From Microlunatus parietis (GTDB lineage: Bacteria; Actinomycetota; Actinomycetes; Propionibacteriales; Propionibacteriaceae): a stretch of DNA of 64,000 nt. The first letter of the stretch is position 1. Each line of letters opens with the position of its first letter. A program made the translations under genes and the position numbers. The stretch covers positions 2,418,001 through 2,482,000 of the forward strand of contig NZ_JACCBU010000001.1 of assembly GCF_013407955.1 (NCBI RefSeq), written 5' to 3'. This document shows, one piece after another, positions 54,559-61,875 of this stretch. The notes under the pieces were generated by a model that searched no databases, was not told the origin of the DNA, and worked only from the letters and a program-made list of their open reading frames with translations.

Positions 54559-55544
54559 CGAACCAACTCGCCCAGGTCCTGCACGTCGACCGAGGCCCCG
54601 GCGGCGCGGACGGTCCAGCGAGGTCCCCGCCGCTCGGCGCCGGCCACCCAGGACACCCGGATGGGCGCATCCTGGTCGATCCGGCAACCCGCCCGGATGA
54701 CGGCGCGCCGGGTCCAGGCCAGCAGCGGGCCGTCGCCGTCCAGGGCGACCGCGCGGTGCGGTGACCCGGGTGCCCGGAAGGTGCCGGTGTCGGGATCGAA
54801 ATCCAGTCCTCCACCGAGGGCCTTCTCGATCAGACCGGCCCGGCCGAGATCCTCCGGAGCGCCGGTGGTGAAGGTGCGCAGCTCGTCGATCAGCCAGACC
54901 GTGTCTGCGTGGCGCATCGTCTGTTCCAGATCGTGGGTTGACATGAGGACCGCCAGGCCGCGCTCGCGGGTCAGGGTGGTCAGCAGAGCCGCCAGTTCCA
55001 TCCGGGCCCGTACGTCCAGGAAGGCCGCCGGCTCGTCGAGCAACAGCACCTCGGGCTGCTGCGCGAGCGCGCGGGCGATCATGACGCGTTGGCGCTCGCC
55101 GTCACTCAGCTCGCCGAGTGGGCGCTGCGCCAGGGTTTCCGCGGCGGTGGCCGCCAACGCCTCGTCGATCACGGCACGGTCCGCCGGCGAGAGCCGCCCG
55201 GCGATCCCGGTGTACGGGTAGCGGCCGAGGGCTACGACGTCGTAGGCACGCATCTGTCCCGGCGCGGTCCGTTCGGTGAGCACGACGGCGACCTGCCGGG
55301 CGAGCTGGCGAGGAGTGAGGCGCGCGAGAGATTGTCCGCAGACTTCAACCGTGCCGCCGAGAAGGGGCTGGAACCGGGCGAGACTGCGCAGCAAGGTCGA
55401 CTTGCCGGAGCCGTTCAGGCCGACCAGACAGGCGAGTTCCCCGGCGCCCAGGTTCGCCCGGAGGTCGGAGAGGATCGCGCGTTTCCGGCCGCCGGCGACG
55501 TAGCCGACGGTGGCGTTCGCCACGGTCAGCGCGGCGGCCGTCAC
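54531..55544 (-). CDS. ABC transporter ATP-binding protein, FecE/BtuD type, with C-terminal extension
   Basis: A 337-residue ATPase for a siderophore/cobalamin-class importer. Walker A 'LVGLNGSGKSTLLRSL' (40-55), signature 'LSDGERQRVMIARALAQQ', Walker B 'VLLLDEPAAFLD' and the H-loop 'LMSTHDLEQ' are present. It is about 75 residues longer than usual; the extra C-terminus ('RRAVIRAGCRIDQDAPIRVS') is a small beta-rich domain with one cysteine. It overlaps the permease gene by four bases (GTGA). It completes a lipoprotein-permease-ATPase operon. Confidence 0.9.
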   Translation of the reverse strand: MTAAALTVANATVGYVAGGRKRAILSDLRANLGAGELACLVGLNGSGKSTLLRSLARFQPLLGGTVEVCGQSLARLTPRQLARQVAVVLTERTAPGQMRAYDVVALGRYPYTGIAGRLSPADRAVIDEALAATAAETLAQRPLGELSDGERQRVMIARALAQQPEVLLLDEPAAFLDVRARMELAALLTTLTRERGLAVLMSTHDLEQTMRHADTVWLIDELRTFTTGAPEDLGRAGLIEKALGGGLDFDPDTGTFRAPGSPHRAVALDGDGPLLAWTRRAVIRAGCRIDQDAPIRVSWVAGAERRGPRWTVRAAGASVDVQDLGELVRQVRPDRFA

Positions 55545-56647
55545 AGCGAGAATCCGTCTTGGCTGCGGTGGATCCGCAGCAGGACCCGCATCACGATGGG
55601 GGCACCGATGAGCGCGAGTGCTGCGTTGAGGGGCAGGATCGCGTCGCTCTCCAGGCCGGGCAGTTGCGCGAAGATGCCCGCGGCAACCGCGATCAGGATC
55701 CCGATCGCCGCAGTTGCCGGAAGGAGGATGCGATGGTCAGTGGTACGGAACAGGCCGCGGGCCAGATGCGGAGCGGCGATGCCGAGGAACGCGATCGGGC
55801 CGGCAAACGCGGTCACCGAACCCGCCAGCAACGCGGTGCTGGTGAGCGTCGCGACCCGCATGGCACGGACCGACATCCCCATGCTCTGCGCGTAGTGCTC
55901 GCCGAGCAGCGATACGTTGAGCTGTTTGGTGCTCAGCGCGAGCACCGTGATCCCCGCCGCGACGACCACGCCCAACACCGGCAACTGCTCCATCCGCAGG
56001 CCCGAGAAGGTGCCGAACTGCCAGGAGGTGAAGGCCTTCACGGCCTCGGGGCGGGCAAAGTACACCAGGACGTTGACGAGCGCGGTGATGAAGGCGCTCA
56101 GCATGATTCCGGCGACGAGCACGATCACCAGGTTCTGCACCCGGGCCGCGATCGCCGACATGATCAACAGCACGGCCAGGGCGCCGAGGGCCGCCGCACC
56201 GACCACGCCGAGGCTCTGCAGCGGACCCACTGCGCTGAGCACCGCAGCCGACAGCCCGGCGTTGGCTCCCTGTGGCAAGATCACCAAGCCGACGCCGAGG
56301 CTGGCGCCGGAGCTGACGCCGAGGACGTACGGATCGGCGAGGGCGTTGCGGAACATCGTCTGCATGGTCAGGCCGGCCAGCCCGATCGCCGCCCCGGCGA
56401 TCACCGCGGTGATCGTCCTGGGCAGCCGCAGCGTGGTCACGATGCCGGACCAGGTCCGCCGGCTCGGCTCCCCGCCGGCCAGGATCGTGAACACCTCACC
56501 GATCGGGATCGACACCGATCCCCAGGCCAGCGACGCGAGGATCAGGCCCGCTCCGGCGACGGCCAGCGCGACGAACAGGACGAGGTAACGGACGGTGACG
56601 ATCCGGTGCTGCCGCGTGACGGCGGCCCGTGCGACGCCCGCGTCCAC
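55541..56647 (-). CDS. FecCD family ABC transporter permease
   Basis: A 368-residue permease of the FecCD (BtuC-like) family with about ten membrane segments. 'LRLPRTITAVIAGAAIGLAG' and 'NALADPYVLGVSSGASLGVG' are family signatures, and 'GPIAFLGIAAPHLARGLF' is the segment facing the ATPase. Importers of this class bring in Fe-siderophores, haem, cobalamin and other metal chelates. Only one permease gene is present, so it should work as a homodimer. Confidence 0.95.
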   Translation of the reverse strand: MDAGVARAAVTRQHRIVTVRYLVLFVALAVAGAGLILASLAWGSVSIPIGEVFTILAGGEPSRRTWSGIVTTLRLPRTITAVIAGAAIGLAGLTMQTMFRNALADPYVLGVSSGASLGVGLVILPQGANAGLSAAVLSAVGPLQSLGVVGAAALGALAVLLIMSAIAARVQNLVIVLVAGIMLSAFITALVNVLVYFARPEAVKAFTSWQFGTFSGLRMEQLPVLGVVVAAGITVLALSTKQLNVSLLGEHYAQSMGMSVRAMRVATLTSTALLAGSVTAFAGPIAFLGIAAPHLARGLFRTTDHRILLPATAAIGILIAVAAGIFAQLPGLESDAILPLNAALALIGAPIVMRVLLRIHRSQDGFSL

Positions 56648-56681
56648 GATCGGGGAGGTGGCACGCTCGGGGATCGTCCTG

Positions 56682-57923
56682 CTAATCGGAGACCGCGCCC
56701 AGATAGACGAGTTGGTGGTCGGGTGCCAACTCCGGATGCAGCAGGCTCACGGCATCGGTCAGCATCACATCGGCATCGACGGCGCCGTTGAGGAAGTAGT
56801 CCTGCCCCCGGGCGCCGATCCGGTGGAACGTGTCGCCGCTGTGCAGCGCCTTGAGGACGTCGAGCCGCGGATCGGCGGCGAGATACTCGGCCTTGCTGGC
56901 GTACTTCGGGAAGAACACCAGGTCCAGCCAGAAGTCGGCATCGGCACCGATGTCGAGAAACGCCTCGAGTGAGAGGGTCTCCTTGCCGCCACCGGGCAGG
57001 TCCGGCAGGGCCGTCCCACCGGCCGCGCGGATCAATTGCTCCTCGAACCGATCGTTCTGGTTGGTGGTGACCTCGCCGGAGCTGCCGATCACCCCGACGA
57101 CGACCGTCGGCTTGCTCCCGTCCTTCGCCACCTTCGCGGACACGGCCTGCTCCAGGGCCTGGTACCGCTGCTCGATCGGGTCGAAGATCGCGTTGGCCTC
57201 GGCCTCGCGATTGAAGAACAGCGACGTGAACTTGAGCTGCTCCGCGGCACCCAGCGGAGATTCCGTGTACGGGAAGTAGTAGACGACGGGGATGCCCAGC
57301 TCCTCGATCTTGGCGAACATCGCCTGATCGCCCGCATAGTTGGTGTAGAAGTCCGGATCGGCGTCGGCCAGTGCCTCGAGGTTCACGTCGTAGCCCAGTT
57401 CAGCGACCTTGCCGGACGCGATCTGGGCGGAGACCTTCGGGAAGTGGGGCGCCTCGGTGGGCCCGATGAACCGCTCCGCCTCACCGACCAGTGATTCCGC
57501 GACGTCCAGCCGTTCCAGAGCGGCGTAGAGGACACTGCCGCCATCCGCCAGGGTCTTGGTCGGGATCGTGATCACTCCTGCGCCGGCGAGGTCACCGGTC
57601 AACTCGGGCTCGGGAGCCCCGCAGTGGTTCAGCACATAGGTGCTCTCGATGTGCCGAGACCCGGCCGTGGCGTGCCCGCCGGCGGACTCGACCGTGGTGC
57701 GCAGCACCTTGTACGACCGGTGATAGGTCACCGACCACCCGCGGGCGTACTCCGCTTCCGCCTTGTCGGGGAAGTAGTCGACATCGGGCGAGTAGTTCTC
57801 GATGCAGCCGTCGGCCGTGATGCTGCCGGCGTCCGCGGTCCGATCGGCGGCGCAGCCGCCGATGGCCGCGACCAGGAGGGCGGTGACCGCCCAGGCTCCG
57901 ATGTGTTGCCCACGGATGATCAT
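56682..57923 (-). CDS. Metal-chelate-type ABC substrate-binding lipoprotein
   Basis: A 413-residue periplasmic-binding (FecB/BtuF-like) lipoprotein: signal 'AVTALLVAAIGGC' with lipobox 'AIGGC' (cysteine 24). 'GWSVTYHRSYKVLRTT' near residue 62 and 'GVIGSSGEVTTNQNDRFEEQ' near 290 fit the two-lobe cluster-A-III fold. It is first in the importer operon, under a Fur-family (Zur-like) box. The ligand is likely a metal complex, perhaps the modified peptide encoded by the divergent operon (inference). Confidence 0.88.
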   Translation of the reverse strand: MIIRGQHIGAWAVTALLVAAIGGCAADRTADAGSITADGCIENYSPDVDYFPDKAEAEYARGWSVTYHRSYKVLRTTVESAGGHATAGSRHIESTYVLNHCGAPEPELTGDLAGAGVITIPTKTLADGGSVLYAALERLDVAESLVGEAERFIGPTEAPHFPKVSAQIASGKVAELGYDVNLEALADADPDFYTNYAGDQAMFAKIEELGIPVVYYFPYTESPLGAAEQLKFTSLFFNREAEANAIFDPIEQRYQALEQAVSAKVAKDGSKPTVVVGVIGSSGEVTTNQNDRFEEQLIRAAGGTALPDLPGGGKETLSLEAFLDIGADADFWLDLVFFPKYASKAEYLAADPRLDVLKALHSGDTFHRIGARGQDYFLNGAVDADVMLTDAVSLLHPELAPDHQLVYLGAVSD

Positions 57924-57939
57924 CGAACTCCCGAGTTAT

Positions 57940-57954
57940 TGAACATGATTGTCA
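57940..57954. promoter_or_regulatory. Fur-family (Zur-like) box of the importer operon
   Basis: TGAACATGATTGTCA is an imperfect 15-bp palindrome matching the Zur-type core TGAAAATGATTTTCA at 13 of 15 positions, with TAT on its left as in the mycobacterial Zur site. It lies 17 bp upstream of the lipoprotein start and, on the minus strand, overlaps a TTGACA. Repression by a zinc- or iron-loaded Fur-family regulator is the natural reading. Confidence 0.65.
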
Positions 57955-58069
57955 ATGCAGGGTCACCATAAGTGGCGCCAGGGTGGTGCACAAGACCCCA
58001 TCGCCATCCGCAGGACATTCCCCACCAGGGGATTGCGGCACAGCAGCCCGGACGCCTACGGTCCTCTCT

Positions 58070-58084
58070 TGAGAATGACTTTCA
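58070..58084. promoter_or_regulatory. Fur-family (Zur-like) box of the peptide/YcaO operon
   Basis: TGAGAATGACTTTCA, followed by TTATCATTA, matches the Zur core TGAAAATGATTTTCA at 13 of 15 positions; the overlapping 19-mer GAGAATGACTTTCATTATC matches the classical Fur box at 15 of 19. It overlaps a possible -35 (TTGAGA, 58069-58074) of the operon that begins at 58123. Together with the box at 57940 it places both divergent operons under metal control. Confidence 0.68.
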
Positions 58085-58122
58085 TTATCATTACGGGATT
58101 CACTCGGCGGAACGAGGTGGCG

Positions 58123-59916
58123 ATGGGTACGGAACCGCCCACCGTTTCGGCGATGCTGCGGCTCGCCACCGGCGCGCGCCGGTGGATCGTCCTGAGCACC
58201 GGCCTGAGCTTGATCATCACCGCGACCTACGTCGGCCAGGGGATCGCGTTCGCGCTCGCACTCCTCCGCATCCTGCAGGGCGGCGCATGGGCCGACGTCC
58301 TCGGACTGCTGCTGACCGCCGTCGCGATGGTGATCATCCGGGCCGGCGTGACCTGGCTCCGCGAATCGGTCGGGGTCACCGCGGCCGCGCGGATCAAGGC
58401 CGCGCTGCGGCGGCGGGCTTTCGCGGTGTTGTTCGCGCTGGGGCCCGGTTACACGACCGGCGCCCGGGCCGGCGCGGTGCAGACCATGGTGATCGACGGC
58501 ATCGAGCGCCTGGAGGCGTACTTCAGCAAGTTCGTCTCCCAGTTGTTGGTGTCGGTGCTGGGCGCGGCCGCGATTCTGCTGGGGCTGACGATGATCGATC
58601 CGGTCGTCGGGGTGATCCTCACCGCCGCGGCGCTGGCGATCGCGACGACGCCGCTGCTCGCCCGCCGGCTCCAGGCCGAGCGGTCCAGCGGGTACTGGGC
58701 CGAGTGGCGTCGCCTCGGTGCCGACCATCTCGACCTGCTTCAGGCCATGACCACCCTGAAGCTGTTCGGTGCGGCCGCGCCGCGACGAGCCGCGCTCGCG
58801 CAACGATCCTGGCACTTCTACCGTGCGTCGCTGAGCTTCGTGGCCGTCGCGAACCTGCGGACCGGCGCGATGGGCCTGCTGTCCAGCGGAGGGGCGGCCG
58901 TGGCGATCGCGGTCGGAGTGGTGCGGGTGGCGGACGGGGCGCTGTCCGCCTTCGGGCTGCTGCTCGTCCTCCTCCTGGCCAGGGAGGCGTTCCGTCCCCT
59001 CGAGGAACTGCAGAAGGCGTACCACTCGGCCTATCCCGCGGTGGCGGCGGGCCGCGCGATCCAGGGTTTCCTGGCCGAACAGCCGACCGTGAAGGCACCG
59101 GACCCGGAGCTGGCCGCGGCGGCGGGGCGGCGGGTTCGGGGCGAGGCCATCGAGCTGCGTCGGGTCACCTTCGGCTACCGGCCGCACCTCCCCGTCCTGC
59201 GGGACGTGAGCCTGACGGTGCCCGAGGGCCATACGGTCGCCATCGTCGGCCGGTCCGGCGCCGGCAAGAGCACCGTGGTGTCACTGATCCAGCGATTCCT
59301 GGACCCCGACAGCGGGACCCTGACGCTCGGCGGCGTCGACCTCCGCGAACTGTCGCCGGCGTACCTGCGAAGCCGGATCGCCGTCGTCGCCCAGGACACC
59401 TACCTCTTCCACGGCACGCTCCGGGACAACCTTCTCCTCGGCCGCCCCGATGCCGGCGCCGGCCGCCTCGACGCGGCCCTGCACACGGCCGGCGCGACCG
59501 ACCTGCTGGCCAGGCTGCCGGACGGCTACGACTCGATCATCGGAGAGCGCGGCTCGACCCTGTCCGGCGGCGAACGGCAGCGGATCGCCATCGCCCGTGC
59601 GGTCCTCACCGAGGCACCGGTCCTGCTGCTCGACGAGGCGACCTCGAGCCTGGACTCGGCGACCGAAGCCGGCGTGCAGAGCGCACTCGACACCTTGGCC
59701 CGAGGCCGTACCACCCTCGTGGTGGCCCACCGGCTGTCGACCGTCCGGTGGGCGGATTCGATCATCGTGCTCGACAACGGCTCGGTCGTCGAGTCGGGTT
59801 CGCACGATGAGCTGGTCGCGCGCGGCGGCAGCTACGCGAGCCTGCTGGAGGCCCAGCGGTTCGACGCCGGGCCGTTCGACGCCCACGCCGCGACGGCGGA
59901 GCGAGTGCCGCGATGA
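58123..59916 (+). CDS. ABC half-transporter, exporter fold (CydD/IrtA-like), subunit 1
   Basis: A 597-residue half-transporter: six membrane helices (about residues 20-320) then an ATPase domain with Walker A '[16 protein letters not shown]', signature '[16 protein letters not shown]', Walker B '[12 protein letters not shown]' and '[13 protein letters not shown]'. The full set of ATPase residues is present. I chose the ATG at 58123, 3 bp after GAGGTGG. It overlaps its partner gene by four bases, so they form a heterodimer. The type IV fold covers exporters and also metallophore importers such as YbtPQ and IrtAB; direction cannot be read from sequence. Confidence 0.9.
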   Translation: MGTEPPTVSAMLRLATGARRWIVLSTGLSLIITATYVGQGIAFALALLRILQGGAWADVLGLLLTAVAMVIIRAGVTWLRESVGVTAAARIKAALRRRAFAVLFALGPGYTTGARAGAVQTMVIDGIERLEAYFSKFVSQLLVSVLGAAAILLGLTMIDPVVGVILTAAALAIATTPLLARRLQAERSSGYWAEWRRLGADHLDLLQAMTTLKLFGAAAPRRAALAQRSWHFYRASLSFVAVANLRTGAMGLLSSGGAAVAIAVGVVRVADGALSAFGLLLVLLLAREAFRPLEELQKAYHSAYPAVAAGRAIQGFLAEQPTVKAPDPELAAAAGRRVRGEAIELRRVTFGYRPHLPVLRDVSLTVPEGHTVAIVGRSGAGKSTVVSLIQRFLDPDSGTLTLGGVDLRELSPAYLRSRIAVVAQDTYLFHGTLRDNLLLGRPDAGAGRLDAALHTAGATDLLARLPDGYDSIIGERGSTLSGGERQRIAIARAVLTEAPVLLLDEATSSLDSATEAGVQSALDTLARGRTTLVVAHRLSTVRWADSIIVLDNGSVVESGSHDELVARGGSYASLLEAQRFDAGPFDAHAATAERVPR

Positions 59917-61685
59917 CCTCGCTTCGTCCGCTGTTGCGGCTCGCCGCTCCGTACCGGCGCCAGGTCGCGGGGATGCTCGGATTCGGCATCCTGGATCAGG
60001 CACTCGCCATCACCAGTGCCGCGGTGGGGGCTTGGCTGGTGGGTTCGGTGATCACCGGCGCTTCGTTGACCGAACTGCGCCCCGGGCTCGTCGTGCTGCT
60101 CCTCCTCGTCCTGCCGCGGGCCCTGACCGCCTGGCTGGAGTCCTACCTCGCGCACGACCTGGCGTTCCGGATCCTGATGGGAACCCGCAAGGCGTTGGCC
60201 GGGGCCTTCGACCGGCTCGCGCCGGAACTGTTGCGTGGCCGGCGTTCCGGTGATCTCGCGTCCACCGCGATGGACGATGTCGAGCGGCTCGAAGTCTTCT
60301 TCGCCCACACGGTCGGGCCCCTGGTGGTGGCTGTCGTGATGCCGACCGGATCGCTGATCGCGCTGGCATGGATCCACCCCGCACTGACGCTGACCCTGCT
60401 GCCAGTCGCGCTGCTGACCGCCTCGATTCCGACCTGGTCCCGCCGGCGGGCGGAAGCGCAGGGGGCCGTCGTACGGGAGGACCTGGGAATCGCGAACGCC
60501 GAGGCGATCGACGGCATCCAGGGGGTGCGCGAGGTGGTGAGCTTCGGCCGCGAGGGCTACTTCCTCGACCGGCTCGACCGACGGACCCGCCGGCTGCAGC
60601 GGGCCCAGCGGTCGCAGGCGCTCCGGATGGGCACGACGAAGGTCCTCACCGACGGGCTGGTCGCGATCGGCACCATCGCGGTACTCGCGGTGGCTTCCTA
60701 CCTGGTCGCCGGCGGGCACCTGTCCGCCGCGCTGTACCCGGCCGCCGTCGTCCTGGCCGGCGCGGCGCTTGCGCCGATCGCCAAGTTCGGCGACGCCGCG
60801 CGCGAGCTGGGCGTGGTTTCCGCGGCGCTGGCGCGAGTCACGGCCGTCCTCGACGCCCCCTCGTTGGTCTCGGGCCCGGGGTCGCGAGCGCTGCCGGCCG
60901 GGGCCGACCCCGAGATCGCCGTCCAGGCCGCCCGCTATCGGTACGCGCCGGACGCCGCCCCGGCCCTGGACGGAGCAACGCTCACCGTGCGGCCGGGCGA
61001 GACCGTCGCCCTGGTCGGCCCGTCGGGCGCCGGCAAATCGACGCTGATCAAGGCGATCCTGCGCTACTTCGACCTCGACGAGGGCCGGATCACCATCGGC
61101 GGCGTCGCCCTCGGCGACCTGACCGAGGAAGCACTCCGCCAGACGATCACGGTGGTGCCGCAGGACGTGTACCTGCTGAACGCCAGTGTGGCCGACAACA
61201 TCGCCCTGGCTCGCCCGGACGCCTCTGCGGCGCAGATCAGGGCCGCAGCTGCCGGGGCACTCGCCGACGAGTTCATCGCGGACTTGCCCGACGGCTACGA
61301 CACGGTGGTCGGTGAGTGGGGCGCCGCACTCTCCGGCGGCCAACGGCAACGGATCGCCATCGCCCGGGCGCTGCTGCGCGACGCGCCCGTTCTGATCATG
61401 GACGAGCCCTCGTCGAATCTCGATGCCCGCAGCGAACGTGAACTGCAGTCGGCGATGGAACGGGTCCGGGCCGGGCGTACGACCCTGATCATCGCGCACC
61501 GGCTTTCCACGATCCGTTCCGCCGACCGCATCGCCGTCATCAAGGCGGGTCGGATCGTCCAGCTCGGCACTCACGAGGAGCTCACCGCCGTGGACGGTAC
61601 CTACACCGCGGTGATGGGGACCCAACTCGCCGCCGAAGGGCGGCGCCCCGGGATCCTCTCGACCCCGACACCCGGAAGGAGGTGA
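59913..61685 (+). CDS. ABC half-transporter, exporter fold (CydC/IrtB-like), subunit 2
   Basis: A 590-residue half-transporter, partner of the preceding gene. Membrane helices cover about residues 15-300; the ATPase domain has '[16 protein letters not shown]', '[16 protein letters not shown]', and Walker B '[12 protein letters not shown]', where the usual DEA(T/P)S is DEPSS. '[20 protein letters not shown]' closes it. Its stop (61683-61685) lies inside the AAGGAGGTGA that serves as ribosome-binding site for the peptide gene, tightly coupling the two. Confidence 0.9.
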   Translation: MTSLRPLLRLAAPYRRQVAGMLGFGILDQALAITSAAVGAWLVGSVITGASLTELRPGLVVLLLLVLPRALTAWLESYLAHDLAFRILMGTRKALAGAFDRLAPELLRGRRSGDLASTAMDDVERLEVFFAHTVGPLVVAVVMPTGSLIALAWIHPALTLTLLPVALLTASIPTWSRRRAEAQGAVVREDLGIANAEAIDGIQGVREVVSFGREGYFLDRLDRRTRRLQRAQRSQALRMGTTKVLTDGLVAIGTIAVLAVASYLVAGGHLSAALYPAAVVLAGAALAPIAKFGDAARELGVVSAALARVTAVLDAPSLVSGPGSRALPAGADPEIAVQAARYRYAPDAAPALDGATLTVRPGETVALVGPSGAGKSTLIKAILRYFDLDEGRITIGGVALGDLTEEALRQTITVVPQDVYLLNASVADNIALARPDASAAQIRAAAAGALADEFIADLPDGYDTVVGEWGAALSGGQRQRIAIARALLRDAPVLIMDEPSSNLDARSERELQSAMERVRAGRTTLIIAHRLSTIRSADRIAVIKAGRIVQLGTHEELTAVDGTYTAVMGTQLAAEGRRPGILSTPTPGRR

Positions 61686-61690
61686 AACAC

Positions 61691-61777
61691 ATGATCACCG
61701 AGATCAAGGAGGAGCGCGAGCAGACGCTGGCGCCGCACAACCACGCGGTTCAGGCTGCCGTTTTCGGTTGGAACTGA
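61691..61777 (+). CDS. Candidate RiPP precursor peptide (28 residues)
   Basis: A 28-codon gene starting with ATG at 61691, behind the ideal ribosome-binding site AAGGAGGTG, six bases after the transporter stop. The peptide has a charged leader-like first part (MITEIKEEREQ), a middle with two histidines (TLAPHNHAVQ) and a hydrophobic end (AAVFGWN). It is directly followed by a strong hairpin and then the YcaO gene, the classic position of a RiPP precursor. It has no Cys or Ser and a single residue (Thr12) for ordinary azoline formation besides Thr3 in the leader, so the modification may be of another kind. It is too short for routine gene calling. Confidence 0.75.
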   Translation: MITEIKEEREQTLAPHNHAVQAAVFGWN

Positions 61778-61875
61778 TGAATCCGTGGGGTCGCCCGCGC
61801 ACCCGGGCGGCCCCACGGCCCACCGAACCGGAACCCATGCATCGCCGAGAACCCGACCGAAGGAGACCTCCATGA
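61777..61875 (+). CDS. Possible second small ORF between peptide gene and YcaO gene
   Basis: A 32-codon open frame starts at the ATG in TGATG, sharing a base with the stop of the peptide gene, and ends at the TGA in ATGA, overlapping the YcaO start. The product would begin MNPWGRPRTRAAP and be rich in Pro and Arg. The frame passes through the hairpin and has no ribosome-binding site of its own. The double overlap is suggestive of translational coupling, but the composition is also what non-coding GC-rich DNA gives. Confidence 0.2.
   Translation: MNPWGRPRTRAAPRPTEPEPMHRREPDRRRPP
61783..61818 (+). terminator. Hairpin between peptide and YcaO genes (attenuator)
   Basis: CCGTGGGG (61783-61790) pairs with CCCCACGG (61811-61818), and inside it CGCCCG (61792-61797) pairs with CGGGCG (61804-61809), giving a 14-bp stem with a six-base loop. 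There is no T-run after it, so partial termination or mRNA 3'-end protection is likely. It would let the peptide be made in excess over the enzyme, as in many RiPP operons. Confidence 0.75.

Noticed and set aside
57940..58084. IdeR/DtxR iron boxes
   Set aside because: The palindromes lack the TTAGGTTAGGCTAACCTAA pattern; they fit the Fur/Zur type instead.
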